DNA of 64,000 bases from Bacillus aerolatus (GCF_009183655.1 NZ_WEIO01000001.1:558001-622000); one strand, 5' to 3'; positions 1 through 8,878 are shown, counted from the stretch's first letter. A program made the numbers and translations. The notes: generated by a model from the letters alone, not told the origin.

Positions 1-188
1 TGTTTAAATCCGATGCAGAAGCCGAAAGACAAGCTCAGCTGATCGGTACCAATCTAGGATATAAACCATTTGCCAAGGAGCGAAGGGTCTGGACCGGTGT
101 GTTTAACACGCTTGAATCTGCAATGACTGCCCAACGAAAGATCAGCCAAGAGTTTGGCTTTAATCCAAAAATAAGACAAGAAAAATAG
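1..188 (+). CDS. 3' end of an unidentified protein gene
   Basis: An open frame enters from the left edge (codons start at position 3) and ends at TAG 186-188, giving about 61 C-terminal residues. The peptide alternates basic and hydrophobic residues and loosely resembles a SPOR-type peptidoglycan-binding repeat (two short helices each following a strand), but the fragment is too short to assign. The stop is followed by a 7-bp hairpin (about 187-206) and then by a stronger inverted repeat at 310-343. Being read in the same direction as the rib operon, it could supply weak readthrough, but promoter, riboswitch and terminator lie between. Confidence 0.5.
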   Translation, partial: FKSDAEAERQAQLIGTNLGYKPFAKERRVWTGVFNTLESAMTAQRKISQEFGFNPKIRQEK

Positions 189-309
189 CCCTCTGAATGG
201 AGGGCTCGGGCTGTCGAGAAACCGTTGAAGTGGAGACGCGCGAATATTATGAAGGTAGTATTTAATAAAGGGCCGGAATTTGCGGCTGGTGAATGTTCAT
301 AAAGAAGGT

Positions 310-343
310 TTGTTGACGAATTGTCGACGAAACTCGTCAACAA
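310..343 (+). terminator. 10-bp inverted repeat, possible terminator of the upstream gene
   Basis: TTGTTGACGA at 310-319 is perfectly complementary to TCGTCAACAA at 334-343, with a 14-nt loop, followed by TCCTCATTTT. The T-run is poor, so termination is uncertain. It separates the left-edge gene from the riboflavin promoter. Confidence 0.45.
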
Positions 344-389
344 TCCTCATTTTCCACCCAAATTAATCATAATCAGAACATTAAAAACC

Positions 390-419
390 TTGACACAACC
401 ATAACCCAAGAGAGATAAT
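390..419 (+). promoter_or_regulatory. Sigma-A type promoter of the riboflavin operon
   Basis: TTGACA at 390-395 and GATAAT at 414-419 are separated by 18 nt. Transcription would start near 426, just ahead of the FMN aptamer, as expected for a riboswitch leader. Confidence 0.7.
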
Positions 420-440
420 AGGAATTAACTTGAATAGGTA

Positions 441-577
441 ATCCTTCGGGGCAGGGTGAAATTCCCTACCGGCGGTAATGAGCGCACGCTCTCAGCCCGT
501 GACCCGTATTCGTTTACGGTGGATTCGGTGAGATTCCGAAGCCGACAGTGATAGTCTGGATGGGAGAAGGATGGAGC
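441..577 (+). promoter_or_regulatory. FMN riboswitch (RFN element)
   Basis: The hallmark conserved segments are present in order: the CTTCGGGGCAGGGT start, GAAATTCCCTACCGGCGGT, AGCCCGTGAC, GGATTCGGTGAGATTCCG, and the closing GGATGGGAGAAGGATG. The element lies between a sigma-A promoter and an intrinsic terminator and precedes ribD, the usual arrangement in Bacillus, where FMN binding favours transcription termination. Confidence 0.97.
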
Positions 578-624
578 ATTTTTAAAATTTGATTTTTAGA
601 TGCTTATTTGGCTATGCCTTTTAC

Positions 625-653
625 GCCCCGTATACCTCATATACGGGGCTTTG
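625..653 (+). terminator. Riboswitch-controlled terminator
   Basis: GCCCCGTATA (625-634) pairs with TATACGGGGC (640-649) around a 5-nt loop and is followed by a short T-rich stretch. It lies 48 nt after the FMN aptamer and about 70 nt before ribD, so it is the likely expression platform. Confidence 0.8.
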
Positions 654-723
654 TTGATTTATTGGCTGTAAATCAATTTCATTTGACGAAAATCATTAAG
701 CAGAGGAGATACGATTAACGGAA

Positions 724-1812
724 ATGTTAAAGGAACAATATATGGAGTTAGCCTTGTCGCTTGCTGAAGGTGTAAAAGGGCAGACGTCTCCTAACCCGCC
801 TGTCGGTGCTGTTGTTGTAAAAGACGGCCGAATTATCGGGATGGGCGCCCACTTAAAAGCGGGAGGCGGTCATGCGGAAGTGCATGCACTCGCAGCAGCA
901 GGCACAGAAGCGGCCGGAGCGGATTTATATGTAACGTTAGAACCTTGTTCACACCATGGAAAAACACCTCCCTGTGCGGACTTAGTCATTTCAACAGGAA
1001 TAAAGCGTGTGTTTATTGCAACGGTGGATCCTAATCCGAAAGTGAGCGGAAAGGGAGTTCAAAAATTAAAAGCCGCAGGAATTGAAGTGGAAACGGGCAT
1101 TTGTCGGGAGAAAGCGGATCAAATTTTAGCACCGTTTTTTCATTTTATTCAAAGCAAGACCCCATTCGTCACGATGAAAACAGCCATTACAGCCGATGGC
1201 AAAACAGCAGCCTATACCGGCCATAGCCGCTGGATTACAGATGAACCGGCGAGGGAAGATGTTCATGGCATCAGGCATGAGCAAGACGCCATTTTAGTCG
1301 GTGTCAATACCGTTCTTCAGGATAACCCCGTCCTTACTACCCGTTTGCCCCACGGAGGAAAACACCCCATTCGAGTCATTTTAGATACTCATTTACGAAT
1401 ACCCGTAACAGCAAAAGTAATTGAAAACAAAGAAGCGGACACAATGATTGTGTGTGGTAAAGAGGCTTCATTAGAAAAGGAAGCTGTATTGATCGAGGCA
1501 GGTGCAGATATCATACGGCTCGAAACAACGAATATCAATATCCCCCTCCTTTTGAAGAAGTTGGGAGAGGAAGGAATCATGACTCTTCTTGTTGAAGGCG
1601 GCGGAGAAGTGAATGCTTCCTTCTTTCAAGAGAAAGCCTTTCAAAAAATGTTGATTTACATGGCGCCAAAGCTGATTGGCGGCAAAATGGCTCCGACTCC
1701 TTTTGGCGGAGAGGGATTGGCCACGATGGATGAATCGATCCCACTGAAGTTCGACAAGGTGGAGATGATTGGGCCGGATATTAAAATTACAGCTTCACTG
1801 AAAGAAGGGTGA
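724..1812 (+). CDS. ribD: Bifunctional riboflavin deaminase/reductase RibD
   Basis: Converts 2,5-diamino-6-ribosylamino-pyrimidinone 5'-phosphate by deamination and then side-chain reduction, the second and third steps of riboflavin synthesis. The 362-residue protein has an N-terminal cytidine-deaminase domain (about 1-145) with H50-A-E52 and PCSHHGKTPPC at 74-84 as zinc and catalytic residues, and a C-terminal NADPH-dependent RibD_C reductase domain (about 148-360). Length and both domains match B. subtilis RibD. ATG 724 matches the family N-terminus, though its GAGGAG site is far (about 17 nt); ATG 742 has a closer AAAGGA and is an alternative. First gene of ribDE-BA-H. Confidence 0.96.
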   Translation: MLKEQYMELALSLAEGVKGQTSPNPPVGAVVVKDGRIIGMGAHLKAGGGHAEVHALAAAGTEAAGADLYVTLEPCSHHGKTPPCADLVISTGIKRVFIATVDPNPKVSGKGVQKLKAAGIEVETGICREKADQILAPFFHFIQSKTPFVTMKTAITADGKTAAYTGHSRWITDEPAREDVHGIRHEQDAILVGVNTVLQDNPVLTTRLPHGGKHPIRVILDTHLRIPVTAKVIENKEADTMIVCGKEASLEKEAVLIEAGADIIRLETTNINIPLLLKKLGEEGIMTLLVEGGGEVNASFFQEKAFQKMLIYMAPKLIGGKMAPTPFGGEGLATMDESIPLKFDKVEMIGPDIKITASLKEG

Positions 1813-1818
1813 AAAAAA

Positions 1819-2466
1819 GTGTTCACTGGCATAATAGAAGAAATAGGTACAGTGGAAGAAGTCATCTCCGGTGCCCAGTCTCTTCAGCTTGCAATAGCAG
1901 CATCAAAAGTATTAGAAGACGTCCGGCTCGGTGACAGCATTGCCATCAACGGCGTTTGTTTGACAGTGACGAGTTTTACCGCTGACCGCTTTACGGCGGA
2001 TGTCATGCCCGAAACGTTTCAGTCTACTTCGTTAAGGAAAGTGAACCGCGGATCGAAAGTAAATTTGGAGCGGGCGATGTCAGCAAACGGCCGTTTTGGC
2101 GGGCATTTCGTGTCGGGTCATGTGGATGGGATAGGGACCATATCAGGCAAGAAAAGAGTGGAAAATGCTCTTTATATTGATATTTCTTATCCATCCGAGT
2201 GTGCGCCATATTTATTGCCGAAAGGGTCGGTTGCTCTTGATGGTACATCGTTAACTATTTTTCATGTCACTGACCGCGAGCTGACGATATCGCTTATACC
2301 TCATACACAGGAAGAATCTATTTTAGCGGCAAAAGCAATTGGCGATTCAGTTAATATAGAATGCGATATGCTGGCAAAATATGTAGAACGCATGATGAAT
2401 CGTAAAGTGCAGGAGCCATCTTCGAATGTGACGATGGATTTGTTGGAAAAACACGGTTTTGCCTAA
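1819..2466 (+). CDS. ribE: Riboflavin synthase alpha subunit
   Basis: Dismutates 6,7-dimethyl-8-ribityllumazine to riboflavin. The 215-residue protein begins with the family signature [12 protein letters not shown] and has two lumazine-binding repeats (about 1-97 and 98-190), each with a CLTV or SLTI type motif. GTG start six bases after the ribD stop, so translational coupling is likely. The last ~20 residues extend beyond the usual core but run to a normal stop. Followed 22 bases later by ribBA. Confidence 0.96.
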   Translation: MFTGIIEEIGTVEEVISGAQSLQLAIAASKVLEDVRLGDSIAINGVCLTVTSFTADRFTADVMPETFQSTSLRKVNRGSKVNLERAMSANGRFGGHFVSGHVDGIGTISGKKRVENALYIDISYPSECAPYLLPKGSVALDGTSLTIFHVTDRELTISLIPHTQEESILAAKAIGDSVNIECDMLAKYVERMMNRKVQEPSSNVTMDLLEKHGFA

Positions 2467-2488
2467 TAAAAATGAAGAGGTGAAAAGA

Positions 2489-3682
2489 ATGTTTGCATCT
2501 ATAGAAGAAGCGCTGGAAGATCTTAAACAAGGCAAAGTCATTATTGTCGTTGATGATGAAGACCGGGAAAATGAAGGCGATTTTATTGGAGTGGCTGATT
2601 TGGCCGATGCTGAAATGGTGAATTTTATGGCGAAAGTGGGCCGGGGACTCATTTGTGTTCCAGTTGAAGAAGAAAAAGCAAGGCAGCTTGGATTAAAAAT
2701 GATGGTAGACAACAATACAGACAGTCATGGAACGGCGTTTACAGTGAGTATTGATCATCAATCCACTCACACAGGCATCAGTGCATTTGAACGGGCCGCA
2801 ACAATTCAAGAAATGATGAAACAAGACGCAGCGCCAAATGACTTTAAACAACCAGGCCACATTTTTCCGCTCGTTGCGAAAAAAGGCGGCGTCTTAAAAA
2901 GAGCCGGCCACACAGAAGCGGCAGTAGACCTTGCTCTTTTAGCCGGGAAACAAGGAGCAGGTGTCATTTGTGAAATAATGAAAGAAGATGGCTCGATGGC
3001 AAGGCTGCCTGATTTACTCGTGATGGCTGAAGAACTGAATTTAAAAATCATTACCATTCAGCATTTGATTGAATACCGCCGAAAAAAAGATGAGCTTGTC
3101 ACGATGGAAGTCGTCATTGACTTGCCGACAGAGTTCGGCAGCTTTAAAGCAGTCGGTTTTACTGAAAAAATGACGGGGAAAGACCATGTTGCCCTCGTTA
3201 AAGGTGATGTGCATGATGGTTCTCCAGTGCTCGTCCGTGTTCATTCCGAATGTCTTACAGGTGATGTTTTTGGCTCTTGCCGCTGTGACTGTGGTCCCCA
3301 GCTGCACGCTGCTCTTCAGCAAATAGAAAAAGAAGGCAGAGGCGTTCTTTTATACATGCGCCAGGAGGGCCGGGGAATCGGACTCATTAACAAGCTGAAG
3401 GCGTACAAGCTGCAGGAAGAAGGCTTTGATACGGTGGAAGCAAATGAAAAACTCGGATTTGCTGATGATTTGCGCGACTATGGCATTGGCGCCCAAATAT
3501 TGCGTCACCTCGGCATTAAGCAAATGAAGCTGTTAACGAATAATCCGCGCAAAATTGCCGGGTTGAAAGGGTACGGACTCGAAGTGGTCGACCGGGTGCC
3601 GATTGAAATGCCGGCGAAAGAAGAAAACCGCCGCTACTTAGAAACAAAAGTATCAAAACTAGGACATTTTTTAAATATTTAA
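2489..3682 (+). CDS. ribBA: Bifunctional DHBP synthase / GTP cyclohydrolase II
   Basis: Makes both precursors of riboflavin: 3,4-dihydroxy-2-butanone 4-phosphate from ribulose 5-phosphate (N-terminal half, about 1-200) and the pyrimidine precursor from GTP (C-terminal half, about 205-397). The acidic metal-binding [11 protein letters not shown] is at residues 22-32; the GCH II half has the zinc cysteines in [16 protein letters not shown] and the RQEGRGIGL motif. I chose ATG 2489 with GAGGTG about 8 nt upstream rather than an upstream TTG at 2459 that overlaps ribE; the 397-residue product then aligns with B. subtilis RibA. Third gene of the operon. Confidence 0.96.
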   Translation: MFASIEEALEDLKQGKVIIVVDDEDRENEGDFIGVADLADAEMVNFMAKVGRGLICVPVEEEKARQLGLKMMVDNNTDSHGTAFTVSIDHQSTHTGISAFERAATIQEMMKQDAAPNDFKQPGHIFPLVAKKGGVLKRAGHTEAAVDLALLAGKQGAGVICEIMKEDGSMARLPDLLVMAEELNLKIITIQHLIEYRRKKDELVTMEVVIDLPTEFGSFKAVGFTEKMTGKDHVALVKGDVHDGSPVLVRVHSECLTGDVFGSCRCDCGPQLHAALQQIEKEGRGVLLYMRQEGRGIGLINKLKAYKLQEEGFDTVEANEKLGFADDLRDYGIGAQILRHLGIKQMKLLTNNPRKIAGLKGYGLEVVDRVPIEMPAKEENRRYLETKVSKLGHFLNI

Positions 3683-3703
3683 TTTAATCAGGGGGAAAAG
3701 AAC

Positions 3704-4174
3704 ATGAGCAAAACGTTTGAAGGTCATTTAATTGGAACAGGTTTGAAAGTGGGGATTGTTGTTGCCCGTTTTAATGAATTTATTAACAGCAAATTATTAA
3801 GCGGAGCGGAAGATGCGCTGCGCCGCCATGGATTGCAGGAAGAAGATATTGATACAGCGTGGGTACCTGGGGCATTTGAAATCCCATTCATTGCGAAGAA
3901 AATGGCTGACAGCGGAAAATATGATGCGGTCATTACGCTTGGTACAGTCATTCGCGGCTCGACTGCCCACTTTGAATATGTGAGCAATGAAACGACAAAA
4001 GGAATCGCTCAGGCAAGCATGCAATCCGGTGTACCGGTCATCTTCGGTGTGCTGACGACAGATACTATTGAGCAAGCGATTGAGCGGGCGGGCACTAAAG
4101 CTGGCAACAAAGGCTGGGAAGCTGCCGCAACAGCTATTGAAATGGCTAATTTAGTAAGATCTATTGAAGGATAA
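3704..4174 (+). CDS. ribH: 6,7-dimethyl-8-ribityllumazine synthase
   Basis: Condenses the RibA and RibD products to the lumazine that RibE uses; the family forms icosahedral shells, in Bacillus enclosing RibE. 156 residues, the normal length, with the signature PGAFEIP at about 51-57 and the conserved [14 protein letters not shown] segment carrying the catalytic His. ATG 3704 has GGGGGAAAAG upstream. Last gene of the rib operon; I see no strong terminator between it and the Fur-regulated gene downstream. Confidence 0.96.
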   Translation: MSKTFEGHLIGTGLKVGIVVARFNEFINSKLLSGAEDALRRHGLQEEDIDTAWVPGAFEIPFIAKKMADSGKYDAVITLGTVIRGSTAHFEYVSNETTKGIAQASMQSGVPVIFGVLTTDTIEQAIERAGTKAGNKGWEAAATAIEMANLVRSIEG

Positions 4175-4221
4175 TAAAAGAAAAAAGCAGCTTTTTATTC
4201 TAAAAGGGATAGAAAGGGAAA

Positions 4222-4250
4222 TTGACACTGAGAATCAATTTCATTATACT
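4222..4250 (+). promoter_or_regulatory. Sigma-A promoter with an embedded Fur box
   Basis: TTGACA (4222-4227) and TATACT (4245-4250) are separated by exactly 17 nt. The spacer contains TGAGAATCAATTTCA (4229-4243), close to the Bacillus Fur core TGATAATNATTATCA. A repressor bound there would cover the promoter, so the downstream ATPase gene is predicted to be iron-repressed. Confidence 0.75.
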
Positions 4251-4321
4251 AGAGACAATAAGAATAAAAAAGATCGAGGCTGAATGAGTCAGTAAAGGCA
4301 TGGAAGGGAAGGCGATCGCAG

Positions 4322-5167
4322 ATGAAACAAGCCATTTCAACGAAATCCTTGTCGCTTGGATACGGGGATCGTTTAATTATTAAAGAATTAAATTTAGAAG
4401 TGCCTAAAGGAGAGATTACGGTATTTATCGGCGGCAATGGCTGCGGTAAATCTACGTTGCTTCGTTCAGCTGCCCGGCTGCTGAAGCCGAAATCCGGTGC
4501 GGTTATGCTCGAAGGAAAAGAAATTTCTTCTTTAGCTACGAAAGAAGTGGCACGGAAAATGGCTATTTTGCCGCAATCGCCGACTGCCCCGGAAGGCCTT
4601 ACTGTCTATCAGCTTGTGAAACAAGGACGTTATCCTCATCAATCGTGGCTTAAGCAATGGTCAAAAGAAGACGAAGAAATGGTGCAAAAAGCGCTGAAAT
4701 CCACCCGCATGGAAGACTTGCAGGAGCGGTTAGTCGATGAATTGTCCGGCGGCCAACGTCAGCGGGCCTGGATTGCCATGACGCTTGCACAAGATACAGA
4801 CGTTATTCTGCTTGACGAGCCGACAACTTATTTGGATATGACTCATCAAATTGAAATATTGGATTTATTATTTGAGTTAAATGAATCGGAAAACCGGACA
4901 ATCATCATGGTGCTTCACGATTTAAATTTGGCGTGCCGGTATGCGCACAACTTAGTAGCTATTAAAGACGGCGGGGTTTATGCTCAAGGAAAGCCGGAAG
5001 ACATTATTAGCTGCGACCTCGTACGTGCCGTTTTTAATATGGAGTGCCAAGTAGCCCGCGACCCGCTTTTCGGAACGCCGCTTTGTATCCCAAACGGAAA
5101 AGGCCGCTGTATCATCGATCAGCCGCCAGCCGCTGCCAACAAAGTGCTGGCTGTATCAGGCACTTAA
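4322..5167 (+). CDS. yusV: Iron-siderophore ABC transporter ATPase (FecE/FhuC family, YusV-like)
   Basis: Cytoplasmic ATPase energising a siderophore importer; in B. subtilis the orphan ATPase YusV serves several uptake systems. 281 residues: Walker A GGNGCGKST (37-45), Q-loop PQSP, signature LSGGQRQR, Walker B VILLDEPT, switch VLHD. The tail is the family's extended C-terminus. It stands alone, with no permease or binding protein nearby, which fits the shared-ATPase role. The promoter carries a Fur box. ATG 4322 with AAGGGAAGG upstream; a bidirectional terminator follows. Confidence 0.9.
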   Translation: MKQAISTKSLSLGYGDRLIIKELNLEVPKGEITVFIGGNGCGKSTLLRSAARLLKPKSGAVMLEGKEISSLATKEVARKMAILPQSPTAPEGLTVYQLVKQGRYPHQSWLKQWSKEDEEMVQKALKSTRMEDLQERLVDELSGGQRQRAWIAMTLAQDTDVILLDEPTTYLDMTHQIEILDLLFELNESENRTIIMVLHDLNLACRYAHNLVAIKDGGVYAQGKPEDIISCDLVRAVFNMECQVARDPLFGTPLCIPNGKGRCIIDQPPAAANKVLAVSGT

Positions 5168-5222
5168 ACTCGCTCTATTAGCAAAGTGATCCACCATGCG
5201 ATTATTTTGTCATTTCATAAAT

Positions 5223-5266
5223 AAAAAAGCAGACCAATTCACGTCGCGTGTTGGTCTGCTTTTTTG
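5223..5266. terminator. Bidirectional terminator
   Basis: GCAGACCAA (5229-5237) pairs with TTGGTCTGC (5251-5259), flanked by an A-run on the left and a T-run on the right, between two converging genes. Confidence 0.85.
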
Positions 5267-5280
5267 ATAAGGCAGAGAGT

Positions 5281-6189
5281 TCAAGTTGACACTTTATCTT
5301 CCTTTTTCTTTATTAAATAAGCCCTCTGACGGCTCCGAAAGTTTGGATAAGCAATCCCAGCTAGAATGACAATCACACCAACCCACTGGGAGAAGGTGAC
5401 GACCTCGTGCAGAACAAGGGTGGACATGAACACAGCCATTGGCAGTTCGGAGGCACTTAAAATGGTGCCCAAGCCGCTGCCTATTTTAGGCATGCCAATA
5501 TTAAATAAAACAGCTGGGACGAGTGAACCGAAGAATCCGGTAGGAAGACCATACATGATCAGCCCGTTTGTAAGCGCCCCGTTTACAAGAAAGACCGGTG
5601 GAAACACAATAAATACAAGCACTGCTGCTCCAGTTGCCATAATGGCACTTTTGTAGATCGGATGAACCGGTATACGTGTACGCCCGCTTACATAAATAAA
5701 GGAAGCAAAGGATAACGCCGAAAGCATCCCCCAGCTGATTCCAGCAAGTGAAAAGGTGATGTCACTTTTCAAAAAGCCAGACGCAAGGACGGAGCCGAAA
5801 AGGATGATGACCGTTGCGATCAAGCTTTTTCGGCTCGGAGCTTTCTTATCAAAGATATATTGCAAAACAATGCTTATCCATGTGAATTGCAGTAAAAGGA
5901 TAATGGCAAATGAAGCATTGATATAATCAAGCGCTTGATTATAAAAAATACTAGCTAATCCCATCGGTATTCCACTTATGGCCAAAATCAGCCATTGTTT
6001 ACCGCTCAAGCGGATCTTTGGCACAAAGATGGCGATGATCCACAACATGATGACACTAAAAAAGTATTGACTTCCTGTTATTTCACTTAGTATAAATCCC
6101 TCACTGTACCCCAACTTAACAAACGTTGAGACGACTCCATAAGAACAACCGCTAAGAAAAACAAGTAAAGCATAGACCCAAATTCCCAT
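5281..6189 (-). CDS. EamA/DMT-family membrane transporter
   Basis: A hydrophobic protein of 302 residues with about ten membrane helices arranged as two EamA (formerly DUF6) halves, the architecture of drug/metabolite exporters. Substrate is not predictable from sequence. I place the start at ATG 6189, preceded by GGAGGGGTGGAG, instead of an upstream codon that would put the SD inside the gene. Monocistronic, with its own sigma-A promoter (6331-6360) and an unusual structured 5' leader of about 135 nt that suggests RNA-level control. Confidence 0.85.
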   Translation of the reverse strand: MGIWVYALLVFLSGCSYGVVSTFVKLGYSEGFILSEITGSQYFFSVIMLWIIAIFVPKIRLSGKQWLILAISGIPMGLASIFYNQALDYINASFAIILLLQFTWISIVLQYIFDKKAPSRKSLIATVIILFGSVLASGFLKSDITFSLAGISWGMLSALSFASFIYVSGRTRIPVHPIYKSAIMATGAAVLVFIVFPPVFLVNGALTNGLIMYGLPTGFFGSLVPAVLFNIGMPKIGSGLGTILSASELPMAVFMSTLVLHEVVTFSQWVGVIVILAGIAYPNFRSRQRAYLIKKKEDKVST

Positions 6190-6204
6190 TCTCCACCCCT
6201 CCAT

Positions 6205-6324
6205 AGGACACAATAAAGCCACCCATCTCTTATAAGAGACAGGTGGCGAAAAGTAAAGTAATCAACTTACACGAAAAATCCACCTGCTGCAAACTAGCTT
6301 TTGCAGCTTTTTATTATTTCATTA
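6205..6324 (-). promoter_or_regulatory. Structured 5' leader of the EamA transporter gene (candidate attenuator)
   Basis: On the minus strand the leader first forms hairpin GCTGCAAA/TTTGCAGC (6286-6307), then carries CAGGTGG (6279-6285). Further on a 15-bp stem, perfect if two G-U pairs are counted, begins GCCACCTGTCTC and ends GAGATGGGTGGC (about 6217-6246) directly before TTTATT and the SD. The CCACCTG arm can instead pair with the upstream CAGGTGG, or with GGTGG of the SD. This is the mutually exclusive pairing typical of attenuators. No known riboswitch consensus was recognised. Confidence 0.5.
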
Positions 6325-6330
6325 ATTTCT

Positions 6331-6360
6331 ATTATAGGGGGCTTACCCCATCTCTATCAA
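6331..6360 (-). promoter_or_regulatory. Sigma-A type promoter of the EamA gene
   Basis: On the minus strand TTGATA (6355-6360) and TATAAT (6331-6336) are separated by 18 nt. Transcription would start near 6324, leaving a leader of about 135 nt. Confidence 0.65.
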
Positions 6361-6364
6361 GCTT

Positions 6365-6406
6365 AAAAATAAAAACACTCGGTTTTCATTCCAAGCGTTT
6401 TTATTG
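6365..6406 (-). terminator. Terminator of the deacetylase gene
   Basis: On the minus strand AAACGCTTGG pairs with CCGAGTGTTT (6373-6382 and 6391-6400, two G-U pairs), followed by a T-rich tract. It lies 16 nt after the deacetylase stop and just before the EamA promoter. Confidence 0.6.
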
Positions 6407-6421
6407 TTTTAGGTTTCTTTT

Positions 6422-7288
6422 TTAAGAGTGAAATTCAAAAGGTGTTGCGTGTTCATTTAATATATCCATTTTGTAATTGTTGGACTGCAAGTATTGCAGC
6501 AGCTGTTCTAAATGATGAAGTGTTGTCGTTTTTTCATGGAGCAAAATAACAAGCGGCTGCTGTTTTTCTGATGCCCAGTTTAATTGGTTAATAACGTGCG
6601 GTACATATTGTTGGCTTCTAAATTTCCAGTCTAGACTGTCAATCGTCCAATCCCACATTTTAAAATTTGCTTCTTTTACTTTTCCCCTGTATTCCGGTGT
6701 CATAAAGGGAACTGAGCCGTAAGGGGTTCTAATTAAGTAACTTTCCAGTCCGGTCAGTTTTTTTAACGTTTCTTGTCCTGCTTTCATTTCATCGATGACT
6801 GACTGTGCGGAATGGTAAATCTTTTTTTGGTCATGGGTAACGCCGTGCATGCCTGCCGCATGGCCCTGCTTGACCATTTGTTGAACGGCAGCCGGATAAT
6901 GGCGCATATTAGGCTCAAGCATAAAAAAGGTTGCTTGAGCCCCATAGCGGTCAAGCAGGGCTAATATATCTTGTGTCACGGCAGCCGGACCATCATCAAA
7001 CGTTAAATAGACGACTTTTCCCGCTTGACTGCCGTTAGTCTGAACGCTTTGCTGAGGAAATACGGGTGTCACTGGCTCATTTTTTGTGTTAATTGCTGCC
7101 TTTTCATGCGGCGGCTGTTTTGGCGGTAACGCTTGTTTATATGCTGTCTTTTTTTGTTCAGCTAAAGCGATTGCTTTTGTATGTTGATTCAGTTGATAAC
7201 CTAGTAATGTAAAACAAACGGCTAGTAACATAAAAACAACCGCTAACAATTTTATATTTTTTTTCATTCTTTTTTGCCCTTTATTCAA
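6422..7288 (-). CDS. Membrane-anchored polysaccharide deacetylase (NodB fold)
   Basis: Likely removes acetyl groups from cell-wall or exopolysaccharide sugars outside the membrane. Residues ~8-30 form one N-terminal membrane anchor; a linker of ~60 residues leads to the NodB domain. Motif 1 is TFDDGP (about 96-101) with both metal/catalytic Asp; motif 2 is HGVTH; motif 3 is RTPYGS; the C-terminal LLHEK supplies the second catalytic His. TTG 7288 has GGAGAGTGAG upstream; ATG 7267 is an alternative start. Resembles B. subtilis YheN/PdaC-type enzymes. Confidence 0.88.
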   Translation of the reverse strand: MNKGQKRMKKNIKLLAVVFMLLAVCFTLLGYQLNQHTKAIALAEQKKTAYKQALPPKQPPHEKAAINTKNEPVTPVFPQQSVQTNGSQAGKVVYLTFDDGPAAVTQDILALLDRYGAQATFFMLEPNMRHYPAAVQQMVKQGHAAGMHGVTHDQKKIYHSAQSVIDEMKAGQETLKKLTGLESYLIRTPYGSVPFMTPEYRGKVKEANFKMWDWTIDSLDWKFRSQQYVPHVINQLNWASEKQQPLVILLHEKTTTLHHLEQLLQYLQSNNYKMDILNEHATPFEFHS

Positions 7289-7455
7289 TGAAACTCACTC
7301 TCCGTTACTATATATAACAAAAACCAATTTTTCATTAATATGATAAAAATAATGGATTAAAGTAATAGTATCATAGTTTCATTTTAAAAAATGGCACAAT
7401 TGGAAAAAAATTTTTTTGTCACCTTTTCGACAAAATATGATGATTTCCTCGTCGG

Positions 7456-7484
7456 TTGTTCTTTCATATGCACTTTGATACAAT
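7456..7484 (+). promoter_or_regulatory. Probable sigma-A promoter of the purine permease gene
   Basis: TTGTTC (7456-7461), 17 nt, TACAAT (7479-7484). The leader shows no purine-riboswitch core, unlike B. subtilis pbuG. Confidence 0.45.
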
Positions 7485-7557
7485 ACCTGTTGTGGCTGAA
7501 CCGCATGAGCGGGAAAGCGGGTAGGGAGAGGGCGATGTACGAAAGGTACATGTATAC

Positions 7558-8844
7558 ATGAAGAAGAGCGGAGGTTTTTTTCAGTTAACTGAGCACGAAA
7601 CAACGTTTAAGCGGGAAATGACAGCAGGGACAATCGGGTTTTTTACGATCGTTTATATCGTTGCTGTTAACTCGTTGATTTTGTCTGAAGCTGGTATTCC
7701 ATTTGAAGGGGCAGTTGCCGCGACCATTTTAGCTTCGTTTGTCGGCTGCATGATCATGGCTTTTTGGGCAAATGCACCTATTTTGCTCGTACCTGGAATG
7801 GGCATCAATGCGATGTTCACATACACGTTTGTCCAGACAATGGAGTTAAGCTGGCAAGAAGCGCTCGGTGTCGTCGTTATTTCAGGGATTATTTTTACGC
7901 TCGTATCGGTGACTAAACTAGCTGGTATGTTAAATGCCTCGATACCGGATGTGTTAAAAGAAGCGATTTCGGTTGGCCTCGGCTTTTTTCTTATGCTGAT
8001 TGGACTAGAAAAAGGCGGGCTCGTCGTTCGCGGGGATCATTCTATTTTAGCGCTTGGGGACTTAAGTGAACCGACAGTCTTAATTACGATACTCACGCTC
8101 ATCGTAACCATTTTTATTTTTTTAAAAGGGATTCAGGGCGGTTTTTTATGGAGCATTTTGTTCGGCACACTTGTCACATGGATGTCCGGGCTGCTGCCAG
8201 AAACAGGCGGCACTTCTTTTAACTTTTCGACATACAAAGATGTATTCGGTGCGTTTTCGTTCGCTGACTGGCTATCAGTCCCATTTTGGGCAGCCGTATT
8301 TTCATTGACGATGGTACTCGTATTTGAGAATATTGGTCTCGTTCATGGCCATACAGGACTTGCCGGGCGTCCGGGTAAATTTAAGCGGGCGTTACAGGCC
8401 AATGCCATTTCGGCTTTTACTGCCGGGATTTTCGGAACGAGCCCAACAGTCGCCACTGTTGAAAGTTCAGCTGCTATTGCCGCCGGAGGAAGAACGGGTT
8501 TGACGACATTGACGACCGGTGTGTTATTTTTGCTGTCGATCTTTGCCATACCTTACATGAAACTGATTCCTGATATGGCCATTGCACCTGTCTTGATTAT
8601 TATCGGCAGTTTAATGGTGCAAAATATCCGCCATTTGGATTTAACTGATTTAACAGAAGCACTGCCGGCTATTTTCATCATTGTGATGATTCCATTTACG
8701 TACAGCATTGCTGATGGAATAGCGATTGGGTTTATTTTATACCCTACATTGAAATTGTTTGCAGGCAAAGGACGCGAATTATCAAAACTATTATTGATCA
8801 TTTCTTTGCTGTTTTTCATAAACTTTATATTGCAGTATCTTTAA
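7558..8844 (+). CDS. NCS2 purine permease, AzgA type (PbuG/PbuO-like)
   Basis: Imports nucleobases, most likely hypoxanthine, guanine or adenine, by proton symport. 428 residues with about 12-13 membrane helices and the AzgA features VPGMGINAMF (about 79-88) and the FGTSPTVATVESSAAIAAGGRTGLT-like loop around 295-320. The start ATG 7558 sits in TGTATACATG with a rather weak SD; the N-terminus MKKSGGFFQL matches the soluble head of the family. Monocistronic, closed by a strong terminator at 8851. Confidence 0.9.
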   Translation: MKKSGGFFQLTEHETTFKREMTAGTIGFFTIVYIVAVNSLILSEAGIPFEGAVAATILASFVGCMIMAFWANAPILLVPGMGINAMFTYTFVQTMELSWQEALGVVVISGIIFTLVSVTKLAGMLNASIPDVLKEAISVGLGFFLMLIGLEKGGLVVRGDHSILALGDLSEPTVLITILTLIVTIFIFLKGIQGGFLWSILFGTLVTWMSGLLPETGGTSFNFSTYKDVFGAFSFADWLSVPFWAAVFSLTMVLVFENIGLVHGHTGLAGRPGKFKRALQANAISAFTAGIFGTSPTVATVESSAAIAAGGRTGLTTLTTGVLFLLSIFAIPYMKLIPDMAIAPVLIIIGSLMVQNIRHLDLTDLTEALPAIFIIVMIPFTYSIADGIAIGFILYPTLKLFAGKGRELSKLLLIISLLFFINFILQYL

Positions 8845-8850
8845 TGAGTA

Positions 8851-8878
8851 AAGGAGTCTAATTGGGACTCCTTTTTTT
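8851..8878 (+). terminator. Intrinsic terminator after the purine permease
   Basis: AAGGAGTC (8851-8858) pairs with GACTCCTT (8866-8873), followed by seven T. Confidence 0.85.

Noticed and set aside
35-343. 102-codon minus-strand frame at the left edge
   Set aside because: Antisense to the supported plus-strand gene end and to a hairpin; no SD or family resemblance.
6243-6425. 60-codon plus-strand frame
   Set aside because: Runs antisense through the EamA promoter, leader and the deacetylase terminator; no SD.
7380-7557. Purine riboswitch before the AzgA-type permease
   Set aside because: The conserved three-way junction core is not found.
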